The notes: generated by a model from the letters alone, not told the origin. Numbered from the stretch's first letter, positions 1 through 6,593 are shown. The stretch is DNA of 7,567 nt from Flavobacteriaceae bacterium (GCA_016763595.1 JAESTN010000263.1:1-7567), one strand, 5' to 3'. Numbers and translations: made by a program.

Positions 1-749
1 ATTTTGCAACATTCCCTGTCGTTGCCGCATTAACTTTGTATGCTTTTTTAGGAATTGAAAGCGCAAGTATTCCTGCTGAGAATGTTGAGAATCCAGAGAA
101 AATAATTCCAAAAGCAACCATGCTAGGAACAATAATATCTACATGTATTTATATTTTTGGAACCATTGTTTTATTTGGGATTTTGCCTGTAGACATACTA
201 CAAAATTCTGCAGCACCTTTTGCTGAAGCAGGAAAAATTATTGGAGGAGAGTATGCAGGGTATTTTGTTGCTGGCGGAGCTGCGATTTCTGGAATTGGAG
301 CTTTAAATGGTTGGATTTTAATTGTTGCTCAAGTTCCTATGGCAGCAGCAAAAGACAAGATGTTTCCTCGGATATTTAAAAAAGAAAACAAAAACGGCGC
401 ACCCGTTTTAGGGTTGGTTGTTGGAAGTCTATTAAGTTCTTTTGTAATGCTTCTAAACTTTACTGATGGATTAGTAGAACAATTTACTTTTATTGTAAAC
501 CTAACGGTTCTAACATGTTTAGTTCCATATTTATTTGTTTCTGCAGCATATATAATTATTCTTATTGAACGAAAAGTTCATGTAAATAGTATCTTAAAAA
601 CCTTTACACTTGGGTTATTAGGGTTCATATATTCTGTTTGGGCAATTTATGGTTCAGGTCCAGATGTAGTCTTTTATGGATTTTTATTATTATTGTTTGG
701 AATTCCGTTTTACGCATTGATGCAATGGAATAAATCTAAAAAAAAATGA
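1..749 (+). CDS. APC-family amino-acid permease, AdiC-like (5' partial)
   Basis: This is the C-terminal part of an inner-membrane transporter of the amino acid-polyamine-organocation superfamily. The frame is open from base 3 to the TGA at 747-749 (248 residues), so the gene begins upstream; the TTG at 36-38 is an internal Leu codon, not the start. From memory the segment aligns with E. coli AdiC, the arginine:agmatine antiporter, from TM6 to TM12. The TM6 motif GIESAS (Glu at 57-59) matches AdiC GVESAS around Glu208. The NGWILIVAQ segment (Trp at 312-314) matches the AdiC GGWTLLAGQ region with gating Trp293. AdiC Trp202 appears to be Tyr here (39-41). Several hydrophobic segments follow and the protein ends in a Lys-rich tail. 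The overlap with the downstream guanidino-hydrolase gene supports a cationic or guanidino amino acid as substrate. Family is confident; substrate and antiport versus uptake are inferred. Confidence 0.88.
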   Translation, partial: FATFPVVAALTLYAFLGIESASIPAENVENPEKIIPKATMLGTIISTCIYIFGTIVLFGILPVDILQNSAAPFAEAGKIIGGEYAGYFVAGGAAISGIGALNGWILIVAQVPMAAAKDKMFPRIFKKENKNGAPVLGLVVGSLLSSFVMLLNFTDGLVEQFTFIVNLTVLTCLVPYLFVSAAYIIILIERKVHVNSILKTFTLGLLGFIYSVWAIYGSGPDVVFYGFLLLLFGIPFYALMQWNKSKKK

Positions 750-1627
750 ACAAAACAACACAGCATTCAGAATATTTAAAATTAGTTTCAGTGTATATTA
801 AACCTGCAAAAGAAGCATTTGAATCTGATAAATTATTAGAAAGTCAATGGTCAGCGTTAAACTATCTTTCGAAGCCAAATTTTAATTTGGCTCTTAATGA
901 ATATGAAAAATTCGAATCGATTTTTAAAGAAAATAATGTTGAGGTTTATCATTTTTCTTCTAACAAAAATGTAAAAATAGACTCTATTTATTGTAGAGAT
1001 GCATCTATAGCTACAGACTTTGGTGTGATTATTTGCAATATGGGAAAAGAAGGTAGAATTAATGAGCCTAAAGCGCAATTATTAGCATATCAGAAACAAA
1101 ACATGACCATTTTAGGAGTGATTGAGTCTCCAGGAACTTTAGAAGGGGGAGATGTTGCCTGGTTAGATGAAAAAACGTTGGCAGTTGGGCATACATATAG
1201 AACAAATGATGAAGGAATTAAACAATTAAAAAATTTATTAGAGCCAAAAGGAATACAAATATTAGTTGCTGACTTACCACATTATAAAGGGCAAGAAGAT
1301 GTGTTTCATTTAATGTCAATATTAAGTCCGGTTGATAGAGATTTAGCAGTTGTATATTCGCCATTAATGCCAATAAAGTTCAGAAACGAGTTGTTAGAAC
1401 GGGGTTTTAATTTGATAGAAGTTCCAAAAGAAGAATTTGATTCTATGGGCTGTAATGTACTTGCAATATCACCAAGAAATTGTGTGATGGTTGATGGAAA
1501 TCCAAAAACAAAAAAACTACTAGAAACAGCCGGTTGTAAAGTAACTACATATGCTGGAAAAGAAATTAGTGTAAAAGGAGGTGGGGGTCCAACTTGTTTA
1601 ACCCGACCATTGGTAAGAATCGAGTAG
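746..1627 (+). CDS. Amidinotransferase/dimethylarginine dimethylaminohydrolase-like guanidino hydrolase
   Basis: This is a 293-residue cytosolic enzyme of the guanidino-group-modifying (pentein) superfamily, which includes DDAH, arginine deiminase and amidinotransferases. The expected active-site elements occur in order: YCRDAS with Asp85, LEGGD with Glu133 and Asp136, an RTN motif at Arg152, DVFH with His188, and GGGGPTC with nucleophile Cys284 near the C-terminus. Length and the GGDV...VG...RTN spacing fit DDAH-like proteins. The likely reaction is attack of Cys284 on the guanidino carbon, giving citrulline plus an amine or ammonia. Amidino transfer or another guanidino substrate remains possible. 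The ATG overlaps the permease stop as ATGA (746-749), so translation is probably coupled and no separate ribosome site is needed. A 42-bp gap and a new promoter separate it from rnpA. Family is confident; substrate is not. Confidence 0.85.
   Translation: MNKTTQHSEYLKLVSVYIKPAKEAFESDKLLESQWSALNYLSKPNFNLALNEYEKFESIFKENNVEVYHFSSNKNVKIDSIYCRDASIATDFGVIICNMGKEGRINEPKAQLLAYQKQNMTILGVIESPGTLEGGDVAWLDEKTLAVGHTYRTNDEGIKQLKNLLEPKGIQILVADLPHYKGQEDVFHLMSILSPVDRDLAVVYSPLMPIKFRNELLERGFNLIEVPKEEFDSMGCNVLAISPRNCVMVDGNPKTKKLLETAGCKVTTYAGKEISVKGGGGPTCLTRPLVRIE
873..892. repeat. Intragenic inverted repeat, 9-bp arms
   Basis: AGCCAAATT at 873-881 is followed, after TT, by its exact reverse complement AATTTGGCT at 884-892. 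It lies about 130 bases inside the amidinotransferase gene and could form a short hairpin in the mRNA or act as a dyad protein site. No function is shown, and codon constraints plus AT richness could produce it. Confidence 0.5.
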
Positions 1628-1634
1628 ATTTTTC

Positions 1635-1664
1635 TTTAAAAGCAAGTCTAATTATGTAAGTTTG
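1635..1664 (+). promoter_or_regulatory. Bacteroidota-type promoter for rnpA
   Basis: TAAGTTTG at 1657-1664 matches the Bacteroidota -7 consensus TAnnTTTG exactly. An imperfect -33 element TTTA (1635-1638) lies 18 bases upstream, within the usual spacing. Transcription from this box would start a few bases downstream, at or near the rnpA ATG (1670), so the mRNA would have little or no 5' leader. No Shine-Dalgarno sequence is present. It is inferred from consensus only. Confidence 0.5.
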
Positions 1665-1669
1665 TAATA

Positions 1670-2050
1670 ATGAAACAAACCTTAGGTAAACAAGAACGGT
1701 TAAAAAGCAAAACCTTAATTGGGAAATTATACAAAGAAGGAAATTCTGTAAAGAGCTTTCCTTTAAGAATGGTGTATACTCAGGCAGAACACGGCTCTAG
1801 TTATCCTGCCCAAGTTGGTGTTTCTGTTCCAAAGAGAAACTTTAAAAAAGCAGTGAGTAGAAACCGTCTTAAACGGCTACTTAGAGAAACCTATAGAAAA
1901 CAAAAACAACTGGTTTACAATTCAATAGATAAGCCGTATGTGTTTATGATTTCTTATATTGGAAAAGAAGAGTTTAGTTATGAAGAAATAGCAGTTAAAA
2001 TGGAAAAACTATTAAACGCATTTATTGAAAAAATAAACAAAAATGAATAA
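1670..2050 (+). CDS. rnpA: Ribonuclease P protein component
   Basis: This is the small basic protein subunit of RNase P, which binds the RNA subunit and helps it remove 5' leaders from pre-tRNAs. The 126-residue length is typical. The family signature is clear: the VSVPKR strand (residues 51-56) leads into the RNR helix at about 59-76, with Arg64-Asn65-Arg66 and the basic run through LKRLLRETYR. The N-terminal LGKQERLKS segment also matches the family. In many bacteria rnpA follows rpmH; here it follows an amidinotransferase gene and overlaps a protease gene by 8 bases (2043-2050), as I recall for Flavobacteriia. The ATG at 1670 is chosen because the family N-terminus begins there and the promoter-like element ends just before it. 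Confidence 0.97.
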   Translation: MKQTLGKQERLKSKTLIGKLYKEGNSVKSFPLRMVYTQAEHGSSYPAQVGVSVPKRNFKKAVSRNRLKRLLRETYRKQKQLVYNSIDKPYVFMISYIGKEEFSYEEIAVKMEKLLNAFIEKINKNE

Positions 2051-3686
2051 AAGCATTAAAAATAGATCGATTCTTATACTTGTTGTAGGAATCATTTTTA
2101 TTTCGTTTTCATTTCAATCTAAATTTTTTGAAGTAGCAAAGCAAATAGAAATTTACACAACATTATTCAAAGAATTGAATATGTATTATGTAAATGAAAT
2201 AAATCCAGCAGAGCTAACCACACGCGCATTAAAAAACACCTTAAAAGACCTAGACCCTTATACAAATTATTATAACGAGCAAGATGTAGAAGCGGCAAAA
2301 ATAAGAAGAGAAGGAGAATATGGAGGTATTGGAGCCTCTATAAATTACACAAATAAATCACCAGTTATAGTACGTGTTTACAAAGGTTATGCAGCAGATA
2401 AAGCTGGTTTAAGAGCTGGAGATATTATTATAAAAGTTGACAATCAGCCTTTAAAAGAATTAGAAAGAGAAGACGTTTCTGGTTTGTTATTAGGAATTCC
2501 AGGTAGTACTATTTCTATAGAAATAAATAGACAAGGCAACGCTGTTCAATTCGATTTGAAAAGAGAAAAAATAGAAGTTAATCCAGTTCCGTTTTATAAA
2601 AAGATAGATACCGAAACGGGGTATATTGTATTAACTCGGTTCAATGCTAAAGCGTCATCAGAAATGAAAAAAGCGTTTAAAAAGTTAAAAGAAGAGGGGA
2701 TGACAAACTTGATTTTAGATTTAAGATCAAATCCTGGTGGATTATTAGGCGAAGCCGTAAATATTTCTAATTTTTTTTTACCTAAAGGAAAAGTAATTAC
2801 TACTACAAAGGCTAAAGTTAAAAAATGGAGTAATATATACCTATCTAGAAGTGAACCTTTAGATTTAGACATCCCGATTGTTGTCTTGATTAATGGAAGC
2901 TCAGCCTCAGCCTCAGAAATTGTTACTGGAGCATTGCAGGATTATGATAGAGCCGTTGTTATGGGGAAACGTTCTTTTGGAAAAGGACTGGTGCAGCGGT
3001 ATAGAACCTTAAGCTACGGAACACAATTGAAGGTGACAATCTCAAAATACTATACACCCAGTGGTAGATGTATTCAAGAATTGGACTACGCGAATAGAGA
3101 TTTTAAAACAGGAAAAGTCCCGAAGTTTTCAGAAAGTGGAATTAATGAGTTTACAACACAAAATGGAAGAAAAGTTTTTGATGGTGGCGGAATTATTCCA
3201 GATATAACAACAGAAACAGAGGTTTTAACTGAAGAAACAAAAGCACTTATAAGATCAAAAGCACTTTTTAATTTTGCAATCAATTACAGAGAGAACAATG
3301 CAATCATAAAATCTGCTGAAGAATTTAGGTTTTCAGATGCGGATTTCAGACAATTTCAAAACTTTTTAAAAACAGAAACGTCTTTTTTAACGAAACAAGA
3401 AGCTTCTTTTAAAAAGGCGTATGAAACATTAAGTACTGCTCAAAATAAAAAGGTAAAAAAAGACTATTTTAGTGTATTAAATACACTAAAAAGAGAAAAA
3501 ATAAAATCTTTATTTGTTAACAAAGAGTTTATTAAGAATGAAATAAAGCAGCTTATTTTAGATCAATATTACTATCAAGAAGGGGTATATCAAAACAAAT
3601 TAACTTCTGATAAAACGGTACAAGAAGCGGTTAAATTATTAAAAAACAAAAAGAAGTATTCTCAGATTTTATCTGCTAAAAAGTAA
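2043..3686 (+). CDS. S41 C-terminal processing peptidase (PDZ, membrane-anchored)
   Basis: This is a 547-residue CtpA/Prc-type serine protease that would act in the periplasm. Residues about 9-24 form one hydrophobic N-terminal segment, a signal anchor or signal peptide. Residues 36-80 carry the helical pre-domain ending in LKDLDPYTNYY. A PDZ domain spans about 93-172 (GGIGASI, then AGLRAGDIII). The S41 domain spans about 190-390, with LRSNPGG at 227-233, SASASE with nucleophile Ser289, and FGKG with general base Lys314. The 25-residue Ser-Lys spacing equals that of E. coli Prc. A Lys-rich extension of roughly 150 residues follows and has no motif I recognise. The ATG lies inside the 3' end of rnpA, so expression is probably coupled. 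Family and catalytic dyad are confident; substrates (unneeded or tagged envelope proteins, or lipoproteins) are unknown. Confidence 0.95.
   Translation: MNKSIKNRSILILVVGIIFISFSFQSKFFEVAKQIEIYTTLFKELNMYYVNEINPAELTTRALKNTLKDLDPYTNYYNEQDVEAAKIRREGEYGGIGASINYTNKSPVIVRVYKGYAADKAGLRAGDIIIKVDNQPLKELEREDVSGLLLGIPGSTISIEINRQGNAVQFDLKREKIEVNPVPFYKKIDTETGYIVLTRFNAKASSEMKKAFKKLKEEGMTNLILDLRSNPGGLLGEAVNISNFFLPKGKVITTTKAKVKKWSNIYLSRSEPLDLDIPIVVLINGSSASASEIVTGALQDYDRAVVMGKRSFGKGLVQRYRTLSYGTQLKVTISKYYTPSGRCIQELDYANRDFKTGKVPKFSESGINEFTTQNGRKVFDGGGIIPDITTETEVLTEETKALIRSKALFNFAINYRENNAIIKSAEEFRFSDADFRQFQNFLKTETSFLTKQEASFKKAYETLSTAQNKKVKKDYFSVLNTLKREKIKSLFVNKEFIKNEIKQLILDQYYYQEGVYQNKLTSDKTVQEAVKLLKNKKKYSQILSAKK
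3467..3491. repeat. Perfect 25-bp palindrome inside the S41 gene
   Basis: TTTTAGTGTATT (3467-3478), a single central A (3479) and AATACACTAAAA (3480-3491) are exact reverse complements. In RNA this would fold as a 10-bp stem with a 5-base loop; in DNA it could be a dyad binding site. It sits in the protease's C-terminal extension, about 195 bases before the stop and about 220 bases before the next gene's -7 box. Role unknown. Confidence 0.7.
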
Positions 3687-3700
3687 GCTATTAAAATTAG

Positions 3701-3708
3701 TATCTTTG
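3701..3708 (+). promoter_or_regulatory. Candidate -7 box for the AMP nucleosidase-like gene
   Basis: TATCTTTG matches TAnnTTTG exactly and lies 27 bases before the ATG at 3736, in the 49-bp gap after the protease gene. No convincing TTTG -33 element is found 17-23 bases upstream (that stretch is A-rich), so strength is uncertain. The predicted leader is about 20 bases. Confidence 0.4.
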
Positions 3709-3720
3709 AATTACTTAAAA

Positions 3721-3727
3721 AAGAGAG
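3721..3727 (+). promoter_or_regulatory. Purine-rich ribosome binding site
   Basis: AAGAGAG ends 8 bases before the ATG at 3736. It is the only Shine-Dalgarno-like tract in this window that sits well ahead of a start, and it supports that start. Confidence 0.4.
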
Positions 3728-3735
3728 ATTAATAT

Positions 3736-5400
3736 ATGAAAGAAAGAACGAGAGCGCAAGAATCTACAGGAGCTATAGAAAGATTATACATTTCTATGCG
3801 TCATTTATTTAGTAGAGGATTTTATAAGCCAATGGGAGTTTCTGGAGAAACGTTAAGGAAGTCATTACTACAATTGAGACCCGAAATTTATGGTTCAATA
3901 GCCGAAGAGAAAGTAGAGTTGAATGGATTAATTTATATTATTGAGCGTTTACCTGAAGGAATAGAAGAATGCCAATTCATTAATTTAACTGCTGATGAAG
4001 GGTATAAAAACTCTCATTTTAAAACAATTATTCCTCCAAAAAGAAGAAGAAATTGTTATCGAATTGATAAAGATCAAATGAACATTGAGATTACTCGAGG
4101 AAGATCTGAAATCTATGATATTTTAACCCATCTTACCTTTTTGTTTATTGAATCGCATAAAATTAAAGACAAAGTTTTAATAAATAGGGGAACTGATTGT
4201 ACCAGAGAATGGAGTACTTTGAAAGAGATTGTTTTGTATGATAAATCAATTACAAAAGAAGAAAGAGAAGTAACAATTGCTCATTTAGGAACTATTTTAG
4301 GACGCACTTATCAAGAAGTTTGTGATATTTATAATACGTTTTCAACTGAAAAAAATCCAGATAGATTTTTTCAGTTAATTTATTGGTTGGGACAGTTAGC
4401 AATCAACGAAACCTTAGAAAATAAAAAGAGAGTAGTGACTTTTAGTTCTGTTTTAAATGAACAAATAGGACAGCACATCTATGGAGAAATTTGGGCAAAT
4501 AACATCAAAAAAATCCTAAAAGAGAATGGTTTGTTAGAAAGGCCAATTCATATTATTAGTGCAAATATGCACAGTGTTATGAATTCAGTGTATGCAACAG
4601 GAGCAATACCAAACGAAGCAAAGAAAAATGTTGGGTTTAAGTTGTTTGAACTGTTAAGTAATAGCAGCAGTAGAGAGCTACAAGTAAAGGTTAAAAATTA
4701 CGCTTCTAAAAACGGTTTGATTTATATAAAAGATGCTTCAGGAACAAACATTAATGTTCAGGTAATTGATACAGCTAAAATAGATTTTGATACGACTCCT
4801 TATACCAAAGAGAATTCTGAAAGAGAAGAGCCAGTACTAATTGTGATGGACTATGCTTTTGGTGAACAGGCTTATGAGACGATGGATGAGCTGCTAAAAC
4901 CCTATAAAGAAAATGAAGAATCAACACATTTAAATGTGAAGTCAGTTTCAATTATGGGAAAAGCTGGGATTTTAGAAGGAGGAAAAGGAGATATTATGAT
5001 CCCATCTTCACATATCTTTGAAGGTACAGCAGATAATTATCCATTTAAAAACGAATTGTCTAGAGAAGATCTAGAGGGCTTTGGTGTACAATCTTTTGAT
5101 GGTGCAATGATTTCTGTTTTAGGTACATCGCTTCAAAATAAAGATGTTTTAACATTTTTCCACGATTCTACCTGGAATGTAATTGGGTTAGAAATGGAAG
5201 GAGCACATTATCAAAAAGCAATACAAGCAGCTTCTAAAATTAGAGGAAATATTTCTAAAAATGTAAAAGTACGTTATGCATATTATGCATCAGATAACCC
5301 ATTAGAAACTGGAGCTACATTGGCTTCTGGTGGTTTAGGAATGTCTGGAGTAACACCAACGTATGCAATTACACAAAGAATATTAGAGCAAATATTTTAA
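3736..5400 (+). CDS. Large protein with C-terminal AMP nucleosidase/nucleoside phosphorylase-like domain
   Basis: This is a 554-residue soluble protein with no signal peptide or membrane segment. I do not recognise residues 1-365, which are mixed helix and strand with conserved-looking stretches such as YISMRHLFSRGFYKP and ISANMHSVMNSVYATG (from 275). From about 366 the motif order fits the PNP/UDP phosphorylase fold: a first strand LIVMDYAFG (368-376), GKAGILEGGKGDIMIP (408-423) resembling the G.(A/C)G.L...GD..(L/I)P turn, EGTADNY (429-435), LEMEGA (485-490) with a ribose-binding Glu488, and YYASDNP (516-522) with a catalytic-type Asp520. From memory the closest parallel is Bacteroidota AMP nucleosidase (GKCGGL, EGTSNDY, IDMET, VSDNP). 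Keeping these residues suggests N-glycosidic cleavage of a nucleotide or nucleoside. I recall such proteins being catalogued as a domain of unknown function (possibly DUF6909), unverified. It appears to have its own promoter. Confidence 0.8.
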   Translation: MKERTRAQESTGAIERLYISMRHLFSRGFYKPMGVSGETLRKSLLQLRPEIYGSIAEEKVELNGLIYIIERLPEGIEECQFINLTADEGYKNSHFKTIIPPKRRRNCYRIDKDQMNIEITRGRSEIYDILTHLTFLFIESHKIKDKVLINRGTDCTREWSTLKEIVLYDKSITKEEREVTIAHLGTILGRTYQEVCDIYNTFSTEKNPDRFFQLIYWLGQLAINETLENKKRVVTFSSVLNEQIGQHIYGEIWANNIKKILKENGLLERPIHIISANMHSVMNSVYATGAIPNEAKKNVGFKLFELLSNSSSRELQVKVKNYASKNGLIYIKDASGTNINVQVIDTAKIDFDTTPYTKENSEREEPVLIVMDYAFGEQAYETMDELLKPYKENEESTHLNVKSVSIMGKAGILEGGKGDIMIPSSHIFEGTADNYPFKNELSREDLEGFGVQSFDGAMISVLGTSLQNKDVLTFFHDSTWNVIGLEMEGAHYQKAIQAASKIRGNISKNVKVRYAYYASDNPLETGATLASGGLGMSGVTPTYAITQRILEQIF

Positions 5401-5430
5401 TTCAAGTAGAATTTAATTTAAAAGTTAACT

Positions 5431-6471
5431 ATGACGAAAGAATCACAATCTAAAGAAGAAGAAATAGAATTAGGTTCGTTATTTATTATTATCGGAAAAG
5501 GATTTTCTAACCTATTTCGTTTTATTGGAAAGATCTTTAAAGAAATTTTTCACTTCTTTATTTTAATCTTATTGTTTATAAAAGGGAATTTTATAAAATT
5601 AGTTATTGCTACAGTTATTGGTGCAATTGTTGGTTTCTTTTTAGAGTTTAAAAAAGAGGCAACGTATGGCGCTGATTTACAAGTTCAACCTAACTTTAAA
5701 AGTTCTCGGCAGTTGTATAATAATGTCAATTATTATAACGACTTGGTAAAACAAAAAGATACTGCTTCATTAGCAAAAGTGTTTAAAATTAAGAAAGCTG
5801 AAGCTGCAACTTTAAAGAAGTTTGAAATTTATCCAATAAAAAACGGAAATGATTTATTGACTTCTTATGACGATCTTATTTTATCTGTAGATACGCTTAC
5901 GGCAAAAAGTTATTCATTTGTCAACTTTAAAAATACGTTTACAGATTTTGATTATAAGATTCACAACATTCATGTAATTGCAACAAAGAAAGATGTATTC
6001 TCTAAACTAGATGAAGTAATTATTTCTTCTATTGTAGATAATAAATTCTTTAATAAAGTAAAGAAACTTACAAATGAAAACTTAAATAGAACAGATTCTT
6101 TATTACGCCAAAACTTAACTCAAATAGATTCTTTAAGAAAAGTGTATATGACTGTTCTAATTGAAGAATCTAAAAAACAAAACTCAGGAACCAATATAGA
6201 TTTAGGGGGCATAAATAAAACAACGAAAGAGTTAGAATTATTTGAGACAAACAGAAAAATTAATAAGGATTTAAAAGATATAGTAGAAGATAAGTCTGAA
6301 AAATCGGAAGTATTAAATGTTATTTCAAATTTTCAACCTACAGGGTATGAGATCAAAGGAATTGATAAAAACTTTGGGTTTTTAGGCGCTGGTTTAGCGT
6401 TAACTTTAATCATCTTATTTCTTTTATTAAGGCAATTAAATAATTATTTAAACAACTATGAAAAAGAGTAA
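5431..6471 (+). CDS. Wzz-like chain-length determinant (polysaccharide co-polymerase)
   Basis: This 346-residue inner-membrane protein has the architecture of chain-length regulators for surface polysaccharide. It has an N-terminal membrane segment at about 54-71, a periplasmic region of roughly 240 residues starting with the family-like strand TYGADLQVQP, helical charged stretches around 205-300, and a second membrane segment at about 316-333 followed by a short cytoplasmic tail. An additional hydrophobic stretch at 39-50 precedes TM1. No C-terminal tyrosine-kinase domain is fused. The Pro-rich motif usually found before TM2 is weak (NFQPTGYEIKG). A Wzx-like flippase gene follows, which supports a role in O-antigen or capsule assembly. 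The gap from the previous gene is 30 bp with no recognised promoter, so it may be cotranscribed with the nucleosidase-like gene. The call rests on topology and context more than on sequence motifs. Confidence 0.65.
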   Translation: MTKESQSKEEEIELGSLFIIIGKGFSNLFRFIGKIFKEIFHFFILILLFIKGNFIKLVIATVIGAIVGFFLEFKKEATYGADLQVQPNFKSSRQLYNNVNYYNDLVKQKDTASLAKVFKIKKAEAATLKKFEIYPIKNGNDLLTSYDDLILSVDTLTAKSYSFVNFKNTFTDFDYKIHNIHVIATKKDVFSKLDEVIISSIVDNKFFNKVKKLTNENLNRTDSLLRQNLTQIDSLRKVYMTVLIEESKKQNSGTNIDLGGINKTTKELELFETNRKINKDLKDIVEDKSEKSEVLNVISNFQPTGYEIKGIDKNFGFLGAGLALTLIILFLLLRQLNNYLNNYEKE

Positions 6472-6482
6472 AAAATCAAAAC

Positions 6483-6513
6483 ACCTAATAAATTTGATAA
6501 AAATTTATTAGGT
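6483..6513. repeat. Perfect 13-bp inverted repeat (hairpin) after the Wzz-like gene
   Basis: ACCTAATAAATTT (6483-6495) and AAATTTATTAGGT (6501-6513) are exact reverse complements around a 5-base loop, GATAA. The hairpin begins 11 bases after the Wzz-like stop. It is AT-rich and no T-tract follows on the + strand, so it is a poor classical + strand terminator. It may protect the 3' end of the upstream mRNA or attenuate read-through into the flippase. On the - strand a T-rich tract does follow, but no - strand gene is present to use it. Confidence 0.75.
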
Positions 6514-6561
6514 AACAGGCGTTTCTAAAAATCATGTTTTTGGGTGGCGCATACTCTTGGT

Positions 6562-6593
6562 TTTGTAAAAGGGATTTTAAATTGATATGATTG
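6562..6593 (+). promoter_or_regulatory. Candidate promoter for the flippase gene
   Basis: TTTG (6562-6565) lies 20 bases before TATGATTG (6586-6593), which matches TAnnTTTG at all but one position. The predicted transcript start is about 10-15 bases before the ATG at 6611. Support is consensus only; the -7 box mismatch lowers confidence. Confidence 0.35.

Noticed and set aside
36..38. TTG as the start of the permease gene
   Set aside because: The frame is open to the window edge and the residues before it (FATFPVVAALT) fit the preceding membrane segment, so the gene starts upstream.
857..1078. Minus-strand open frame of 73 codons
   Set aside because: It lies wholly inside the amidinotransferase gene, has no family resemblance, and the overlapped frame carries catalytic residues.
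2594..2872. Minus-strand open frame of 92 codons
   Set aside because: It is antisense to the S41 catalytic domain, with no recognisable protein and no promoter-like site.
2900..2915. Short tandem repeat of TCAGCC
   Set aside because: It encodes the conserved SSASAS nucleophile motif; the repetition follows from the alternating Ser-Ala protein sequence.
3086..3283. Minus-strand open frame of 65 codons
   Set aside because: It is antisense to the S41 gene and its composition reflects the reverse complement of Lys/Glu-rich codons.
5055..5077. Two TCTAGA hexamers five bases apart
   Set aside because: It is a short self-complementary hexamer inside coding sequence for SREDLEG; nothing suggests a function.
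3736..5400. Anti-phage defence effector (nucleoside phosphorylase-domain type)
   Set aside because: PNP-fold effectors exist in defence systems, but there is no sensor, toxin partner, transposase or other defence gene nearby and the neighbours are housekeeping or glycan genes. It is kept only as an untested alternative.
6483..6513. Hairpin as a standard Rho-independent terminator on the + strand
   Set aside because: The stem is AT-rich and is followed by AACAGGCG rather than a T-tract, so it was listed as an inverted repeat only.
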